Origin: Gammaproteobacteria bacterium
Lineage (GTDB): Bacteria > Pseudomonadota > Gammaproteobacteria > Pseudomonadales > Halieaceae
DNA length: 64,000 nt
Assembly: GCA_030428835.1 (NCBI GenBank)
Contig: JAUIEP010000003.1
Span: forward strand, 41,990 to 105,989
Direction of reading: 5' to 3'
Every line of letters starts with the position of its first letter. Positions within the stretch are counted from its first letter, which is position 1. The notes below the pieces were generated by a model that was given only the letters and a program-made list of their open reading frames with translations, made no database searches and was not told where the DNA came from. The position numbers and the translations under genes are program-made. Positions 27,722 to 37,294 of this stretch are shown piece by piece.

Positions 27722-29122
27722 ATGGCGACCATCACCTTTCACGGCGCGGCACAGGAGGTCACCGGGTCGTGCCACGAACTGGAATCCCCCGCCATCGGCC
27801 GGGTGTTGCTGGACTGCGGCATGCACCAGGGGGGCGATGCGGTGGAGCGCATTCGCGATGAGGAATTCCCCTTCGACCCGGCGCACATCGACCATGTGCT
27901 GTTGTCACACGCACACCTGGACCACAGCGGGCTGCTGCCCAAACTCTTCCGCGAGGGCTTTCGCGGCAGCGTCATTTGCACGCGCGCCAGCGCCGAACTG
28001 CTGGAGGTCATGCTCAACGATTCGGTGGGGCTCTACCTGCGGGACCTGGAGCGCACCAACCTGCGCAACGCCAGGCGCGGCAAGCCCGAAATCGAACCCG
28101 ACTACACGAAGGCGGATGTCGACGGTGTGCTGGAATTGTGCCGCGGCTACGACTTCGGCGAGCAGGTCGCGCTGGGCGATAACGCGCATGTGCGCTTTCA
28201 CGACGCGGGCCACATCCTCGGCTCGGCCATTGTGGAGGTGACGCTCACGGAAAAGGGTGAAGAGAAGACGCTGGTGTTCTCCGGGGACCTGGGCAAGCAC
28301 GACTCCGTGTTGATGAACGAACCGGCGCGCCCGGGGAAAGCCGACATCCTCCTCGTGGAGAGCACCTACGGCGACCGCGAACACCGCGACGAGACGGACT
28401 CGCAGACGCAGCTACGCGACGTGCTGCGCGACACCTGGCGCCGCGGCGGCAACGTCCTGATACCCGCCTTCGCGGTGGGGCGCACGCAGGATATCCTCTT
28501 TCACCTGGGCTGCCTGCACCACGAGGGCGAACTGGACGCCTGGGAAGTGTTTCTCGACAGCCCGATGGCCATCGCGGTGACGAAGATCTACGACCGCTGG
28601 CTCGACTCCCTGAACGGCGATGTCCGCCACCTGAGCGAGGCGCACCGCAGTTCGCTCGTCGATTTCCTGCCGCGCCTGAACCTCGCGCTCGAAACCGAGG
28701 ACTCGATGGCGATCAACCGCATCCGCAGCGGTGCCATCGTGATCGCGGGCTCGGGCATGTGTACCGGCGGGCGGATTCGGCACCACCTGAAGCAGCGTGT
28801 CTGGGACGATCGCAACACCGTGATCTTCACGGGCTACCAGGCGCGGGGTACGCTGGGACGCATCCTGGTGGACGGCGCCAGGCACATCAAGCTGTTCGGC
28901 GAGGAGTATGTGGTAAAGTCGAACATCGAGACCCTCGGCGGACTCTCGGCGCACGCGGGCCAGAGCGGCCTGGTGGGGTGGATAAAGTCCTTCCAGCCCG
29001 AGCCCAGAACGTTCCTCGTGCACGGTGAGCCACAGGCGCAGGACGCTCTGGCACAGCGCCTCTGGAGCGAGCTTGGGCTGCGGACGGAGATCCCCGCACC
29101 GGGGCATAGCACAGTGTTTTAG
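27722..29122 (+). CDS. MBL-fold/beta-CASP RNA-processing-type hydrolase
   Basis: 466 aa from ATG 27722, where MATITFHGAAQEVTGSCHEL fits the usual family start. The zinc motif HAHLDH is at residues 63-68, and further ligands appear in FHDAGHILGSA and FSGDLG. The beta-CASP part contains VESTYGDREH, IPAFAVGRTQDIL, SGMCTGGRIRHHL and LSAHAGQSGL. These match the YsH1/CPSF73-like bacterial group that degrades or trims RNA. It probably acts in the cytoplasm as a zinc-dependent RNase. No RNA target is known from context. Confidence 0.94.
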   Translation: MATITFHGAAQEVTGSCHELESPAIGRVLLDCGMHQGGDAVERIRDEEFPFDPAHIDHVLLSHAHLDHSGLLPKLFREGFRGSVICTRASAELLEVMLNDSVGLYLRDLERTNLRNARRGKPEIEPDYTKADVDGVLELCRGYDFGEQVALGDNAHVRFHDAGHILGSAIVEVTLTEKGEEKTLVFSGDLGKHDSVLMNEPARPGKADILLVESTYGDREHRDETDSQTQLRDVLRDTWRRGGNVLIPAFAVGRTQDILFHLGCLHHEGELDAWEVFLDSPMAIAVTKIYDRWLDSLNGDVRHLSEAHRSSLVDFLPRLNLALETEDSMAINRIRSGAIVIAGSGMCTGGRIRHHLKQRVWDDRNTVIFTGYQARGTLGRILVDGARHIKLFGEEYVVKSNIETLGGLSAHAGQSGLVGWIKSFQPEPRTFLVHGEPQAQDALAQRLWSELGLRTEIPAPGHSTVF

Positions 29123-29176
29123 GAAGCCTTGTATGGCGCACACGCCCCATCTCATCGACACCGGCGGGCGGCCCGG

Positions 29177-30460
29177 ATGGTAAGCGGGGTGCGCCTTTTC
29201 GCCCTGCTGCTGGCCGGGCTGTTAACCACAGCCTGTACCGACAGTGGCAATGACTTCATTCCGCAGGACCGCTACGGGGTAACGATTAGCGAGCACGTGT
29301 TCGTGGACGAGAGCCGCAGCACGCCGCCGACCGGCGAGTTTCCCAGCCTGCCGTCACGCACCCTCGAGACTCTCGTCTTCACCCCCGACGGCAACACCAG
29401 GTTCCCGCTGCTGGTTTTCTCCCACGGCCTGGGCGCGACGCCCGCTGTCTACCAGCCGCTGATCGAGGCGGTGGCAGCGGCTGGCTTCGTGGTCGTCGCC
29501 CCCGCGTTTCCCCTGACCAGCGCGGGCGCACCCAACGGGCCGGATGCGGTGGACACCCAGCAGCAACCGGGCGACGTGAGCTTCCTCATTGACGCGGTGG
29601 AAGCCGCCGTCGCGGCCAGGGAGCGATCGTTTCACCGCCGGGTGGATCTCGACCGCATCGGCACCTTCGGGCACTCCAACGGCGGCATTACCACCCTCGG
29701 CATACTCGCCCACAGTTGCTGCCGCGATACGCGCATTGACGCCGCGGTTTCCCTGTCGGCAACCGCCGGCCCCTACAACAACGGCGTCTACGATTTCTCG
29801 GCCACGTCGCCGCTGCTGCTGGTTCACGGCACCGCCGATGCGCTGATCCCGCACGAGGAATCAATCAGGGTGTTCAACATGGTCGCGGCGGCCAAGGGTA
29901 TCCTTATCATCAATGACGCGGGGCATTCGACGTTCCTGGGCCCTTCCGGCCACGGCTTCGACAGCACCGTCGACACCATAATCCGTTTCTTCCGCGCCAA
30001 CCTGCTGGGCGACCGGGAGGCGGAGTCCCTGTTGCTCGCCGGCGAGGTGGCGGACACCGCCGTGGAGCTGCTCTACACCGCCACCGGCGGCACCGACGTC
30101 ACCCTGCCCCTGCCGCCACCCGTCACCGACCGCGTGGCGGCGGTGGAACCAAATTCCGACCTGGAGGGCGGCCAGTTCGTGACCGTTAGCTGGCGCAATT
30201 TCATCGCGGGCAACACCATCAACATCCTGCAGTGCTCACAGGGCGGCCTCGGCGGCAACGACGTGTGCGATTTCGGCAACGGCTTCATACTCCGGCCCAA
30301 CCCGACCGGCGAGGGCTCGGTGCAGCTTGAGATCATCGAGGGGGATGTCGGTTCGGGACGCTGCGACGCCGTCGACAACGACTGCGTGGTGGTGGTCAAT
30401 GACGGCGGCTCGCAGGCGCCAGAGGCGACCCTGCGGGTGCCGATCAGTTTCGCGGACTGA
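29177..30460 (+). CDS. Exported alpha/beta-hydrolase (chlorophyllase/dienelactone-hydrolase-like)
   Basis: 427 aa from ATG 29177 with a hydrophobic signal ending in LLTTACTD, which may be a weak lipobox. Hydrolase motifs are VFSHGLGATPAVYQ (oxyanion hole), GTFGHSNGGITTLGI (nucleophile elbow GHSNG), LLVHGTADALIPHEES (acid) and DAGHSTF (histidine). The C-terminal 120 residues are a separate, Asp/Gly-rich, beta-type domain with four cysteines (LQCSQG, NDVCDFG, GRCDAVDNDCVV) that suggests an Ig-like or binding fold. Substrate is unknown. It is convergent with the DUF6482 gene. Confidence 0.9.
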   Translation: MVSGVRLFALLLAGLLTTACTDSGNDFIPQDRYGVTISEHVFVDESRSTPPTGEFPSLPSRTLETLVFTPDGNTRFPLLVFSHGLGATPAVYQPLIEAVAAAGFVVVAPAFPLTSAGAPNGPDAVDTQQQPGDVSFLIDAVEAAVAARERSFHRRVDLDRIGTFGHSNGGITTLGILAHSCCRDTRIDAAVSLSATAGPYNNGVYDFSATSPLLLVHGTADALIPHEESIRVFNMVAAAKGILIINDAGHSTFLGPSGHGFDSTVDTIIRFFRANLLGDREAESLLLAGEVADTAVELLYTATGGTDVTLPLPPPVTDRVAAVEPNSDLEGGQFVTVSWRNFIAGNTINILQCSQGGLGGNDVCDFGNGFILRPNPTGEGSVQLEIIEGDVGSGRCDAVDNDCVVVVNDGGSQAPEATLRVPISFAD

Positions 30461-30480
30461 GCGCGGGCAGGCGTCCGCGC
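30461..30480. terminator. GC hairpin after the hydrolase gene
   Basis: GCGCGG-GCAGGCGT... -CCGCGC forms a short GC stem directly after the hydrolase stop and before the stop of the convergent DUF6482 gene. There is no T-run. Confidence 0.35.
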
Positions 30481-30489
30481 CACACCGCC

Positions 30490-30810
30490 CTACTGCACGG
30501 TCGGCGGCGACTCCTCCGGGAGCGCCAGTGGTACCTCGAGTATGTTGGGCCCCTCGCGCGGCGCCTGTCCGATCATCTCGTCATAAGCGGATTGTTGTCG
30601 CAACATAAGCGAGGCGACGGGAAACCTCGCCAGCACATCGCGCAACTGCGCCAGGCTGCGGCTGCGCAGCGGCCGGCCGTCGGAACCGACCAGTAGTCGT
30701 TCCTGCCCCTCGATCGCCACGGTCACCTGGTACAGGGCCGGATCCAGGGAATGGATAACGACCGCTACCGCGTGGCGAAGCGCCGCGAATTCGTCGATCG
30801 AGATCTTCAC
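30490..30810 (-). CDS. DUF6482-like small protein
   Basis: 106 aa. The sequence follows the DUF6482 pattern known from gammaproteobacteria: a short N-terminal helix, HSLDPALYQVTVAIEG, GSDGRPLRSRSLAQLRDVL, and RQQSAYDEMIGQAPREG. The family has no assigned activity. It starts inside the end of the glutathione-peroxidase gene (4-base overlap) and is probably made from the same message. It lacks a signal peptide, so it is cytoplasmic. Confidence 0.85.
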   Translation of the reverse strand: MKISIDEFAALRHAVAVVIHSLDPALYQVTVAIEGQERLLVGSDGRPLRSRSLAQLRDVLARFPVASLMLRQQSAYDEMIGQAPREGPNILEVPLALPEESPPTVQ

Positions 30811-31358
30811 GCGGGGTCCGCGGCGGCGGCCAATACACCCTCGATGGCCTCGGTCAGGGTGCCGCTGTCAGGCTCGGTGCTGCTGCCGAAATGCTGCACC
30901 ACCTTCCCCGAGCCGTCGACGAGGTACTTGTTGAAATTCCAGGAGGGCTCACCGGACTGCTCGGCCAGCGCCCTGAACACGGGATTGGCATCGGCCCCGC
31001 GCACCGCGCTGGGTGAGATCATGGTGAACGTCACCCCGTAATTGACGTAGCACACCTGCGCGGCCTCAGCCTCGTCCCTGGCCTCCTGACGGAAGTCGTC
31101 GCTCGCGAACCCGACCACCACCAGGCCCCGGTCGCCGTAGTTTCTGTGCAGGGCTTCAAGTCCTGCGAACTGCCGCGTGTAGCCGCAGTGACTGGCCGTA
31201 TTGACGATTAACATCGGGCGCCCGTCCTGCAGGGCGCAGATGTTCACCTCCTCCTTGGAGTGCAGTTTGCGCATGGCGTGGTCGAGATACTCGGGACAGC
31301 CGGCGAGCGACAGGGCCGGTGCCAGTAACAGCGCGAGGCAGAGAGCGAGCTTGTTCAT
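30807..31358 (-). CDS. Exported glutathione-peroxidase-like protein
   Basis: 183 aa from ATG 31358 with a signal peptide (about 1-19, LSLA/GC). The peroxidatic cysteine C58 lies in NTASHCGYT, and the family's second half-site is WNFNKYLVDGSGKVV. Glutamine of the common catalytic triad is not at the usual FPCNQF place; the matching segment reads VGFASDDFRQE, so it belongs to the group of divergent exported members. It reduces peroxides, more likely with a thioredoxin-like donor than glutathione. DUF6482 is coupled downstream. Confidence 0.9.
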   Translation of the reverse strand: MNKLALCLALLLAPALSLAGCPEYLDHAMRKLHSKEEVNICALQDGRPMLIVNTASHCGYTRQFAGLEALHRNYGDRGLVVVGFASDDFRQEARDEAEAAQVCYVNYGVTFTMISPSAVRGADANPVFRALAEQSGEPSWNFNKYLVDGSGKVVQHFGSSTEPDSGTLTEAIEGVLAAAADPA

Positions 31359-31489
31359 CGAATGCTTCCTGTATCGGTTTTCGTGCATACGGGGCGCGCG
31401 TCCATCCGGTTCATCGGGCGCTCCCGGCCCGGGCGCCGCCGCACCCTGCACACTCGATCACCCGGGGCGCACCGGCCCTGCGTCGGACC

Positions 31490-32503
31490 CTACAGGGTCT
31501 GGTAGGTCCCGATTCCCGTCAACAGCCGCGACAGTATATCGCTGCCGGTGATAATGCGGCGCTCGCCGACCCACACCAGGACGACGTCGTGGCGGATCTG
31601 TTCGTCCGCGTTGGCCGCCATGGATTTTAACTGGCGGATCACCTCGCCGAGCGTGGTGTCCCTGTCCCTCACGATGACCGGGCGGTGGCAGTAGGCATAG
31701 GGCCGCAACGGGCGGCTGCCGTACAGTGCCGCGCGTGTGAACTCATCCACGTCCAGGGCGAGCTGCGGGTCTCCCGTCGCGTCGACCAGGATCACCCAGG
31801 GCTTGCCCGACGCGTTGATCCGCTGCAGGAAGGGGTCATCGGCTCGCGCCTCGACCTCGGGAATCCTGGGCAGGTCGACATCGATGGGGAGCTCTATGAT
31901 GCTGTCGTCGCTCAGTCGCGTGCCCTCATCGATCGTGGAGAGGTCGTCGATGTCCAGGAAATTCAGTGCGCCGATGCCCTCCACATCACTGACCTCCGTC
32001 TGCGGCGAGCGCACGTGCGCTTTGAGAATGTCACGCAGCAACGGCTCGCGCATATACTCGACCGCCTCCTTGCCGAGCCACCAGTCCAGAAAGCTGGCGG
32101 TGGGGCGGGCAAACGGGTAGAGGAGGAACTGGTAAAAGCGAATCACCGGCGCCAGCAGGGCCGAAGTGCGCAGGGCGTGCCTCGAGAAATACGCCTGCGG
32201 CATAATTTCGCCGAACCACGTGATGACAAACGTGGAGAAAAAGAAGGCCAGTACCCCGGTCATGACGGAATTGGCGAGCAGCGCCAGCAGCACGTTGATC
32301 GCCACGTTACCCCATAAAATGGTCGCCAACAGGAAGTTGGCGTCTCGGCGCAGCCGCAGGACACGCAGGGCCCGCGGGTCGCGTTTCGCCTCGACCTCCA
32401 GCCGCAGGCGACTGAGCCGGAAAAACGCCAGGTTGCTGCCCGAAAACATCGCGCTCTGGCTGACGCAGAAAGCGATGGCGAACCAGGCGAGTGTAGATTC
32501 CAT
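31490..32503 (-). CDS. DUF21/CNNM-type membrane protein
   Basis: 337 aa from ATG 32503. The N-terminal about 180 residues hold the DUF21 transmembrane domain (SQSAMFSGSNLAFF, LATILWGNVAINVLLALL, FFSTFVITWFGEIMPQAYFS), which in CNNM/CorC proteins binds sodium or magnesium. The second half has two CBS-like segments (GKPWVILVDATGDPQLAL and the C-terminal VLVWVGERRIITGSDIL). This fits a magnesium/cobalt efflux protein of the inner membrane. It stands alone and is divergent from the Ca/Na exchanger 235 bases away. Confidence 0.88.
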   Translation of the reverse strand: MESTLAWFAIAFCVSQSAMFSGSNLAFFRLSRLRLEVEAKRDPRALRVLRLRRDANFLLATILWGNVAINVLLALLANSVMTGVLAFFFSTFVITWFGEIMPQAYFSRHALRTSALLAPVIRFYQFLLYPFARPTASFLDWWLGKEAVEYMREPLLRDILKAHVRSPQTEVSDVEGIGALNFLDIDDLSTIDEGTRLSDDSIIELPIDVDLPRIPEVEARADDPFLQRINASGKPWVILVDATGDPQLALDVDEFTRAALYGSRPLRPYAYCHRPVIVRDRDTTLGEVIRQLKSMAANADEQIRHDVVLVWVGERRIITGSDILSRLLTGIGTYQTL

Positions 32504-32737
32504 AGTGATAGGCTCCACGTTCAGGGCAGCGTGACCAGCAACCGCCGACGCCCGCGTATGGTAACAGCTTGGCGCGCGCAAATACCCGGGACGTAATTCG
32601 CGCATCGCGATGGCACAGGCGCGTTGTTGTCGCGCCAATTCCGACAGCGGATGACATTCACGGCCTGCCGGCTGGGGAATTACACGCCGGCTGGCTTATA
32701 CTAGGCAAGACGCAGCCGAAAGAGAGCGGATGGACCA

Positions 32738-33718
32738 GTGACTGTAATGCTACTACTCTGCGGCCTCGCCCTGTTACTGGCGGGCGGCACCGCACTGGTC
32801 CACGGCGCCTCCGGCGTCGCCACGCGGCTGGGTATCTCGCCGCTCGTCGTGGGGCTGACAGTCCTGGCCTTCGGCACCAGCTCGCCCGAACTGGTCGTGA
32901 ATGTCGTCGGCTCGCTGCGCGGCGAAACCGAACTCGCCTTCGGCAACGTGACCGGCTCCAACCTCGCCAACCTGGGTCTGGTGCTCGGACTGTCGGCCCT
33001 GATCAAGCCGGTGGCCATCCAGGGCAGCGTCGTGCGACGCGAGTTGCCGCTGTTGCTGTTGGCCACCACTATCCTGGTCGTCATGATGCTGGACCCGCTG
33101 CTGTCCGACAGGCCGCCTGTCCTGAACCGCTCTGACGGCCTGATCCTCCTGCTGTTTTTCACAATTTTCCTGTACATCACCGCGACAGACCTGCTGGCCG
33201 CGAACGAGGACCCGCTGCTCGACAACGTCCGCCACATGGAGCAGTCCCTCCACACCCTGCCCGGCATGGCGGTGAAACCCGGGGTGATCTACATCGCGCT
33301 CGGTGTCGTCGGACTGACCCTGGGCGGTCACCTGACCGTGGTGCACGGCTCGGCGTTTGCCCAGGCTCTCGGTATCTCGCCGGTCATCATCGGCATGCTG
33401 GTCGTCGGCGTGGGCACGAGCCTGCCCGAACTGGTCACCTCCATCATCGCGGCAGTGCGCGGCGAGTGCGACCTCTGCGTGGGTAACGTGGTGGGGTCGA
33501 ATATCTTTAACAGCCTCGTCGTCCTGCCGGTCGCCGCACTGTTCCGCCCTCCTCCGATTCACGCGGGCAGCCAGCTCGATGTCGTTATGGCGCTGATAGC
33601 GGCGGTGATCATCGTCCTCGTCTTCATCTACGACAGGGCGCGTATGGACCGGGTCACGGGCTTTGCGTTCGTGCTCGCGTACATCGGTTACATGGGCTTC
33701 CGCGCGACCGCGGCGTAG
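32738..33718 (+). CDS. Calcium/sodium antiporter (YrbG family)
   Basis: 326 aa from GTG 32738; an ATG three codons on is possible. Two inverted repeats each carry the alpha motif: GTSSPELVVNVVGSLRG with GNVTGSNLANLGL, and GTSLPELVTSIIAAVRG with GNVVGSNIFNSLVV. The Glu and Asn/Ser residues bind the cations. About ten membrane helices are visible. It exchanges Ca2+ for Na+ in the inner membrane. It is convergent with the PPK2 gene. Confidence 0.95.
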   Translation: MTVMLLLCGLALLLAGGTALVHGASGVATRLGISPLVVGLTVLAFGTSSPELVVNVVGSLRGETELAFGNVTGSNLANLGLVLGLSALIKPVAIQGSVVRRELPLLLLATTILVVMMLDPLLSDRPPVLNRSDGLILLLFFTIFLYITATDLLAANEDPLLDNVRHMEQSLHTLPGMAVKPGVIYIALGVVGLTLGGHLTVVHGSAFAQALGISPVIIGMLVVGVGTSLPELVTSIIAAVRGECDLCVGNVVGSNIFNSLVVLPVAALFRPPPIHAGSQLDVVMALIAAVIIVLVFIYDRARMDRVTGFAFVLAYIGYMGFRATAA

Positions 33719-33766
33719 GCGTTAATCACCCTGCACCCGGCACGCGCCGCGGTGTGCGCCGCTCGC

Positions 33767-34576
33767 TCAATCCCCGGGTAAGTCGAATTTATCGGTTGAC
33801 GCGGGGTCTTCCGTCTCGCCCAGCACATGCCGCAGCTTGTAGGTAGGCAGGGTGCGCACGAAGGCCTCGTCGGGCTCCAGGCGAATCCCCGTGTCGCCCT
33901 TCGACTGGTAGTGCATCTTGCTGAGTACGTAGCGCATGGCCTCCATGCACGCGCGATTGCGGTCCTTGCCGTTGACGACGACCCAGGGGCTGTCGGTGGT
34001 GGAGGTCCGCGCGAACATAGCCTCCTTGTACTCCGTGTAGTCGTGCCACTTGGACTGGGCCTGGGCATCCACGGTGCTCAGCTTCCACTGTTTCAACGGG
34101 TCGGTACGCCGCTCCTCCAGCCGCAGGCCCTGCTCCTCCTCGTCGATGCTGAACCAGAACTTCACCAGCATGAGCTGGTCCTCGCGCAGCATGCGTTCAA
34201 GCAGTACGACCTGCTCCATGAAGAAGTAGTACTGCCGCTGGTTGCAGAACCCCATCACCGGCTCCACCACGGCGCGGTTGTACCAGCTGCGGTCGAAGAA
34301 CACGATCTCACCGGGGTTGGGCAGCTCCTTGATGTAGCGCTGGAAATACCACTGCCCGGATTCCACCTCACTGGGCTTGGAGAGCGCCACGATGCGGTAA
34401 TGCCGCGGATTCAGGAAACGCACGAAGCGCATGATTGTGCTGCCCTTGCCGGCCGCGTCACGCCCCTCGAAGATGACCAGCAGCCGCCTGCGCTCGGCGC
34501 GCAGGCTGTCCTGCATCCTGAGCATCTCCAGTTGCAGGTCCCTGTACTCGGGATCATTCTCCAGTGCATGTATCAT
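33767..34576 (-). CDS. ppk2: Polyphosphate kinase 2
   Basis: 269 aa, the size of a one-domain PPK2. Walker A is FEGRDAAGKGS, the second nucleotide motif is FFDRSWYNRAVVEPVMGF, and the lid region has RRTDPLKQWKLSTVDAQAQ. These residues phosphorylate nucleotides with polyphosphate or the reverse. ATG 34576 is chosen as the only good start; the Shine-Dalgarno is weak. It lies 150 bases after gpsA in the same direction and may read from the lipid operon promoter. Confidence 0.94.
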   Translation of the reverse strand: MIHALENDPEYRDLQLEMLRMQDSLRAERRRLLVIFEGRDAAGKGSTIMRFVRFLNPRHYRIVALSKPSEVESGQWYFQRYIKELPNPGEIVFFDRSWYNRAVVEPVMGFCNQRQYYFFMEQVVLLERMLREDQLMLVKFWFSIDEEEQGLRLEERRTDPLKQWKLSTVDAQAQSKWHDYTEYKEAMFARTSTTDSPWVVVNGKDRNRACMEAMRYVLSKMHYQSKGDTGIRLEPDEAFVRTLPTYKLRHVLGETEDPASTDKFDLPGD

Positions 34577-34632
34577 CGTTCACACCATCTCATCCATACG
34601 CGGGGGCACGTGCCACGGCAGTGGCTGCGATA

Positions 34633-34728
34633 TCAGGCCAGGCACTGCGCCAGCCAATGTGCCATGTCTGCAAACACCTCACCCCGCGCGTCGAGCTGCG
34701 TCACGCCACGATCGGGGATACGCACCAT
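34633..34728 (-). CDS. Possible 31-aa protein coupled to gpsA
   Basis: Its ATG shares a base with the gpsA stop (TGATG overlap), the usual layout of translational coupling. The peptide is 31 aa, starts MVRIPDRGVTQLDARGEV and has no membrane segment. Nothing known is recognised. It may be a real microprotein, the remnant of a longer gene that follows gpsA in other bacteria, or chance. Confidence 0.25.
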   Translation of the reverse strand: MVRIPDRGVTQLDARGEVFADMAHWLAQCLA

Positions 34729-35729
34729 CAGCCGGGCTCCGACTCCGCCCCGGGCTGCACGCGCAACAGGCCGCGGAAGGCCTGTCTGGCGGTGCCGCCC
34801 TGCGAGATCACGTTGTACACGTCGCGGGCGATCGGCATGTCGATCCCGTACTGTTCCGCCAGGGCGATCACGGTGGGCGCGCTTTTTACACCTTCCGCGA
34901 CCATGACCATCTCGTCGATGATGTCATCCAGTTTGCGACCCTTGCCCAGTTCCACGCCGACGTGCCGGTTGCGGCTCTGCGGGCTCGTGCAGGTCGCAAT
35001 CATATCGCCCATGCCGGCGAGGCCCGCGAACGTCTGTTCGCGTCCGCCCATGGCCGTGCCGAGCCGGGTCATCTCAGCCAGGCCGCGCGTGATCAGCGCC
35101 GAGCGCGTGTTGTCCCCCGCACCCTGTCCGTCACCCATGCCGACCGCGATGGCGATGATGTTCTTGAGCACCCCGCCAAGCTCACAGCCGATGACATCGT
35201 TGTTGGTGTACACGCGGAACAGTCCGCTGCGAAACAGCGACTGCAGCTCGCGCACGATGATGTCGTCTTCCATCGCGATCACGCTGGCGGCGGCCTGCCC
35301 GGCCATGATCTCGCGCGCCAGGTTGGGGCCGGTGAGCACACCCACCGGGTGCCCGGGCAGCACCTCCTCGATGATCTGCGTCATGCGCAGCCCGGTGTCA
35401 CGCTCCAGTCCCTTGGTGAGACTGATAACCGGCACCCAGGCGCGCAGGTGCGGTTCGACTTCCTCCAGCACGCCGCGGAAGCCCTGTGAGGGAACGCCCA
35501 TCACGAGCACATCGATGTCCTCCAGCGCTTCCTCGATGGTCGCCACCGCCTGCAGGTTCTGCGGCAGCTTCACGCCCGGCAGGTATTTTTCATTGGTGTG
35601 CCGCGTGTTGATCTCGTTCACGGTCGCGGCGTCCCGCGCCCAGATCTTCACGGGCGTGTCGCGCGCCACCAGTGACGCGACGGTCGTCCCCCAGGAGCCG
35701 CCGCCCAGCAGTGCCGTCCGTAGTTCCAT
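34728..35729 (-). CDS. gpsA: Glycerol-3-phosphate dehydrogenase [NAD(P)+]
   Basis: 333 aa, normal GpsA length. The N-terminal LLGGGSWGTTVA binds the dinucleotide; GPNLAREI and GVLKNIIAIAVG contain the catalytic lysine; AGMGDMIATCTSPQSRNRHVG is the substrate loop. It reduces dihydroxyacetone phosphate to sn-glycerol-3-phosphate, the backbone for the acyltransferases encoded upstream in the same operon (plsB and the HAD-PlsC fusion), and for wax ester/triacylglycerol formation by the gene 14 bases away. Confidence 0.97.
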   Translation of the reverse strand: MELRTALLGGGSWGTTVASLVARDTPVKIWARDAATVNEINTRHTNEKYLPGVKLPQNLQAVATIEEALEDIDVLVMGVPSQGFRGVLEEVEPHLRAWVPVISLTKGLERDTGLRMTQIIEEVLPGHPVGVLTGPNLAREIMAGQAAASVIAMEDDIIVRELQSLFRSGLFRVYTNNDVIGCELGGVLKNIIAIAVGMGDGQGAGDNTRSALITRGLAEMTRLGTAMGGREQTFAGLAGMGDMIATCTSPQSRNRHVGVELGKGRKLDDIIDEMVMVAEGVKSAPTVIALAEQYGIDMPIARDVYNVISQGGTARQAFRGLLRVQPGAESEPG

Positions 35730-35743
35730 AGTTATTCCTCTCG

Positions 35744-37282
35744 TTATTGTTCTTGTTTTCCGGCGGACGGTTTCCGTTTGCCGCCGGATTTCCTGGATTG
35801 TTTACTGTGCCGCGTGGACTTACTGACGGTCGCCGCCTTCGACCGCTTGCCTTTGTGTTGCGGCTGCGGTGCCGCAAGCGCCGCCAATTCGGCGTGGGCG
35901 TCGCGCAGGCAGTCCATGAAGAACTCGATATCCGGCATGATCTCCCGCGTGGATGTCACACTGAAAGACATCCGGCCGTTGTAACTGGGTGTGGCGATAA
36001 ACAGGCCCATGCCGTTACTGAGCGGCGCCATACCGTAGGTGGCGAGCTGGCGCGCGCCGTTCATATATAGCTGCACCTGCGGCCCGGGCACGTTGGACAC
36101 GAACAGGTTGCAGACCTGCGCGGCGACACCGGTATTCAGGACCAGCCGGCTGGCCAGGACCTGGGTGGCCGCGGGTACGTGCCGCGTCAGGTCCGTCATG
36201 ATGCGCGCCGATAGACCGGAGCGGGCCTCCTTGCTGTCCAGCGTGGACGCGTAGATCGCCCGCAGGCGCTGCACCGGGTCTGGGATATCGGTGTGGATGG
36301 CCGCGGTCATCGCCGTGATGTTATTACCCGGCGCATCGGTGTCGCCGGCGCCGCCCGGCCGCGCATTGATCGGCACCCAGGCCACCAGCGACTCATCCGG
36401 CAGTTCGCCATGGTGTTCAAGGTAACGTCGCAACGCGCCGCTGCAGATCGCGAGGACCACGTCGTTGACCTTGCAACCTGGCGCCAGGCCGCGAATGGCC
36501 TTCAGGGAATCGAGGGAAAACTCCACCCCGTCGAACATCTTGTGCGGTGAAACCGGCACGTTGAAGCGTGTGTCAGGCACCTCGCCCCGGCGTTCGCCGC
36601 GCGAGGCCAGCGCCTGCTGCGCCGCCTGGTAGATGCCCGGCGTGGCGCGCAGCAGGGCGTCGGCGATTCGCACCGGCGAGCGCAGGTTGTTCTGCGTCGC
36701 CCGGCGGGCCATCTCCCGCAGGCTGGGCGGCGGGCTGGGTTCGAGATCCTCGGCCTCTACCTGGAGGGCGGGCGTGCCCTTGTTGTCGATGTCCAGCAGC
36801 GCCGAGAAAAAACGCATCAGCGACGCGCCGTCCACGGCCGCGTGGTGAATCTTGCTGACGACGGCGTAGCTGCCGCGCGGCACACCCTCGATGTTGTCCA
36901 GGCCCTCCACGACATAGATTTCCCACAGCGGCTTGTTCATATCCAGGGGCCTGGAGTGGTACCGCGCCATGTGGATACAGAACTGGCGCCAGTCGCCCGG
37001 CTCGGGCAGCCGGCCGTGACGCATGTGGTACTCGAGATCGAAGTATTCGTCGTCCACCCAGTACGGGTAGTCCAGTTCCAGCGGCACGCGCACCAGCTTG
37101 CGGCGCAACATGGGCGCCACGTGCATGCGCGACTCGACGTGGGCGATGATGTCCTTGAAGCGCACGGTGCGCCTGCCCGGCACGGTGCCGGGATCGAAGA
37201 TCGAGACGCTGGTCACGTGGCTCAGGTTGTGCTCCGATTCCACGTAGAGAAACTGGGCATCCTGGGGACTGAGCTGGCGCAT
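35744..37282 (-). CDS. Wax ester synthase/diacylglycerol acyltransferase (WS/DGAT)
   Basis: 512 aa. The catalytic HHxxxDG motif is HHAAVDG at residues 146-152, and PLWEIYVVEGL, ISARIMTDLTRHVP and NLFVSNVPGPQVQLYMNG are further family blocks. It joins acyl-CoA to a fatty alcohol or diacylglycerol at the inner membrane and makes storage lipid. The last 40 residues are unusual: a Lys/Ser/Arg-rich tail (KGKRSKAATVSKSTRHSK) that is not part of the family core. The gene lies between gpsA and plsB with gaps of only 14 and 12 bases, so glycerol-3-phosphate supply, acylation and final esterification are under one promoter. Confidence 0.95.
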   Translation of the reverse strand: MRQLSPQDAQFLYVESEHNLSHVTSVSIFDPGTVPGRRTVRFKDIIAHVESRMHVAPMLRRKLVRVPLELDYPYWVDDEYFDLEYHMRHGRLPEPGDWRQFCIHMARYHSRPLDMNKPLWEIYVVEGLDNIEGVPRGSYAVVSKIHHAAVDGASLMRFFSALLDIDNKGTPALQVEAEDLEPSPPPSLREMARRATQNNLRSPVRIADALLRATPGIYQAAQQALASRGERRGEVPDTRFNVPVSPHKMFDGVEFSLDSLKAIRGLAPGCKVNDVVLAICSGALRRYLEHHGELPDESLVAWVPINARPGGAGDTDAPGNNITAMTAAIHTDIPDPVQRLRAIYASTLDSKEARSGLSARIMTDLTRHVPAATQVLASRLVLNTGVAAQVCNLFVSNVPGPQVQLYMNGARQLATYGMAPLSNGMGLFIATPSYNGRMSFSVTSTREIMPDIEFFMDCLRDAHAELAALAAPQPQHKGKRSKAATVSKSTRHSKQSRKSGGKRKPSAGKQEQ

Positions 37283-37294
37283 GCTGTGCTCCCG

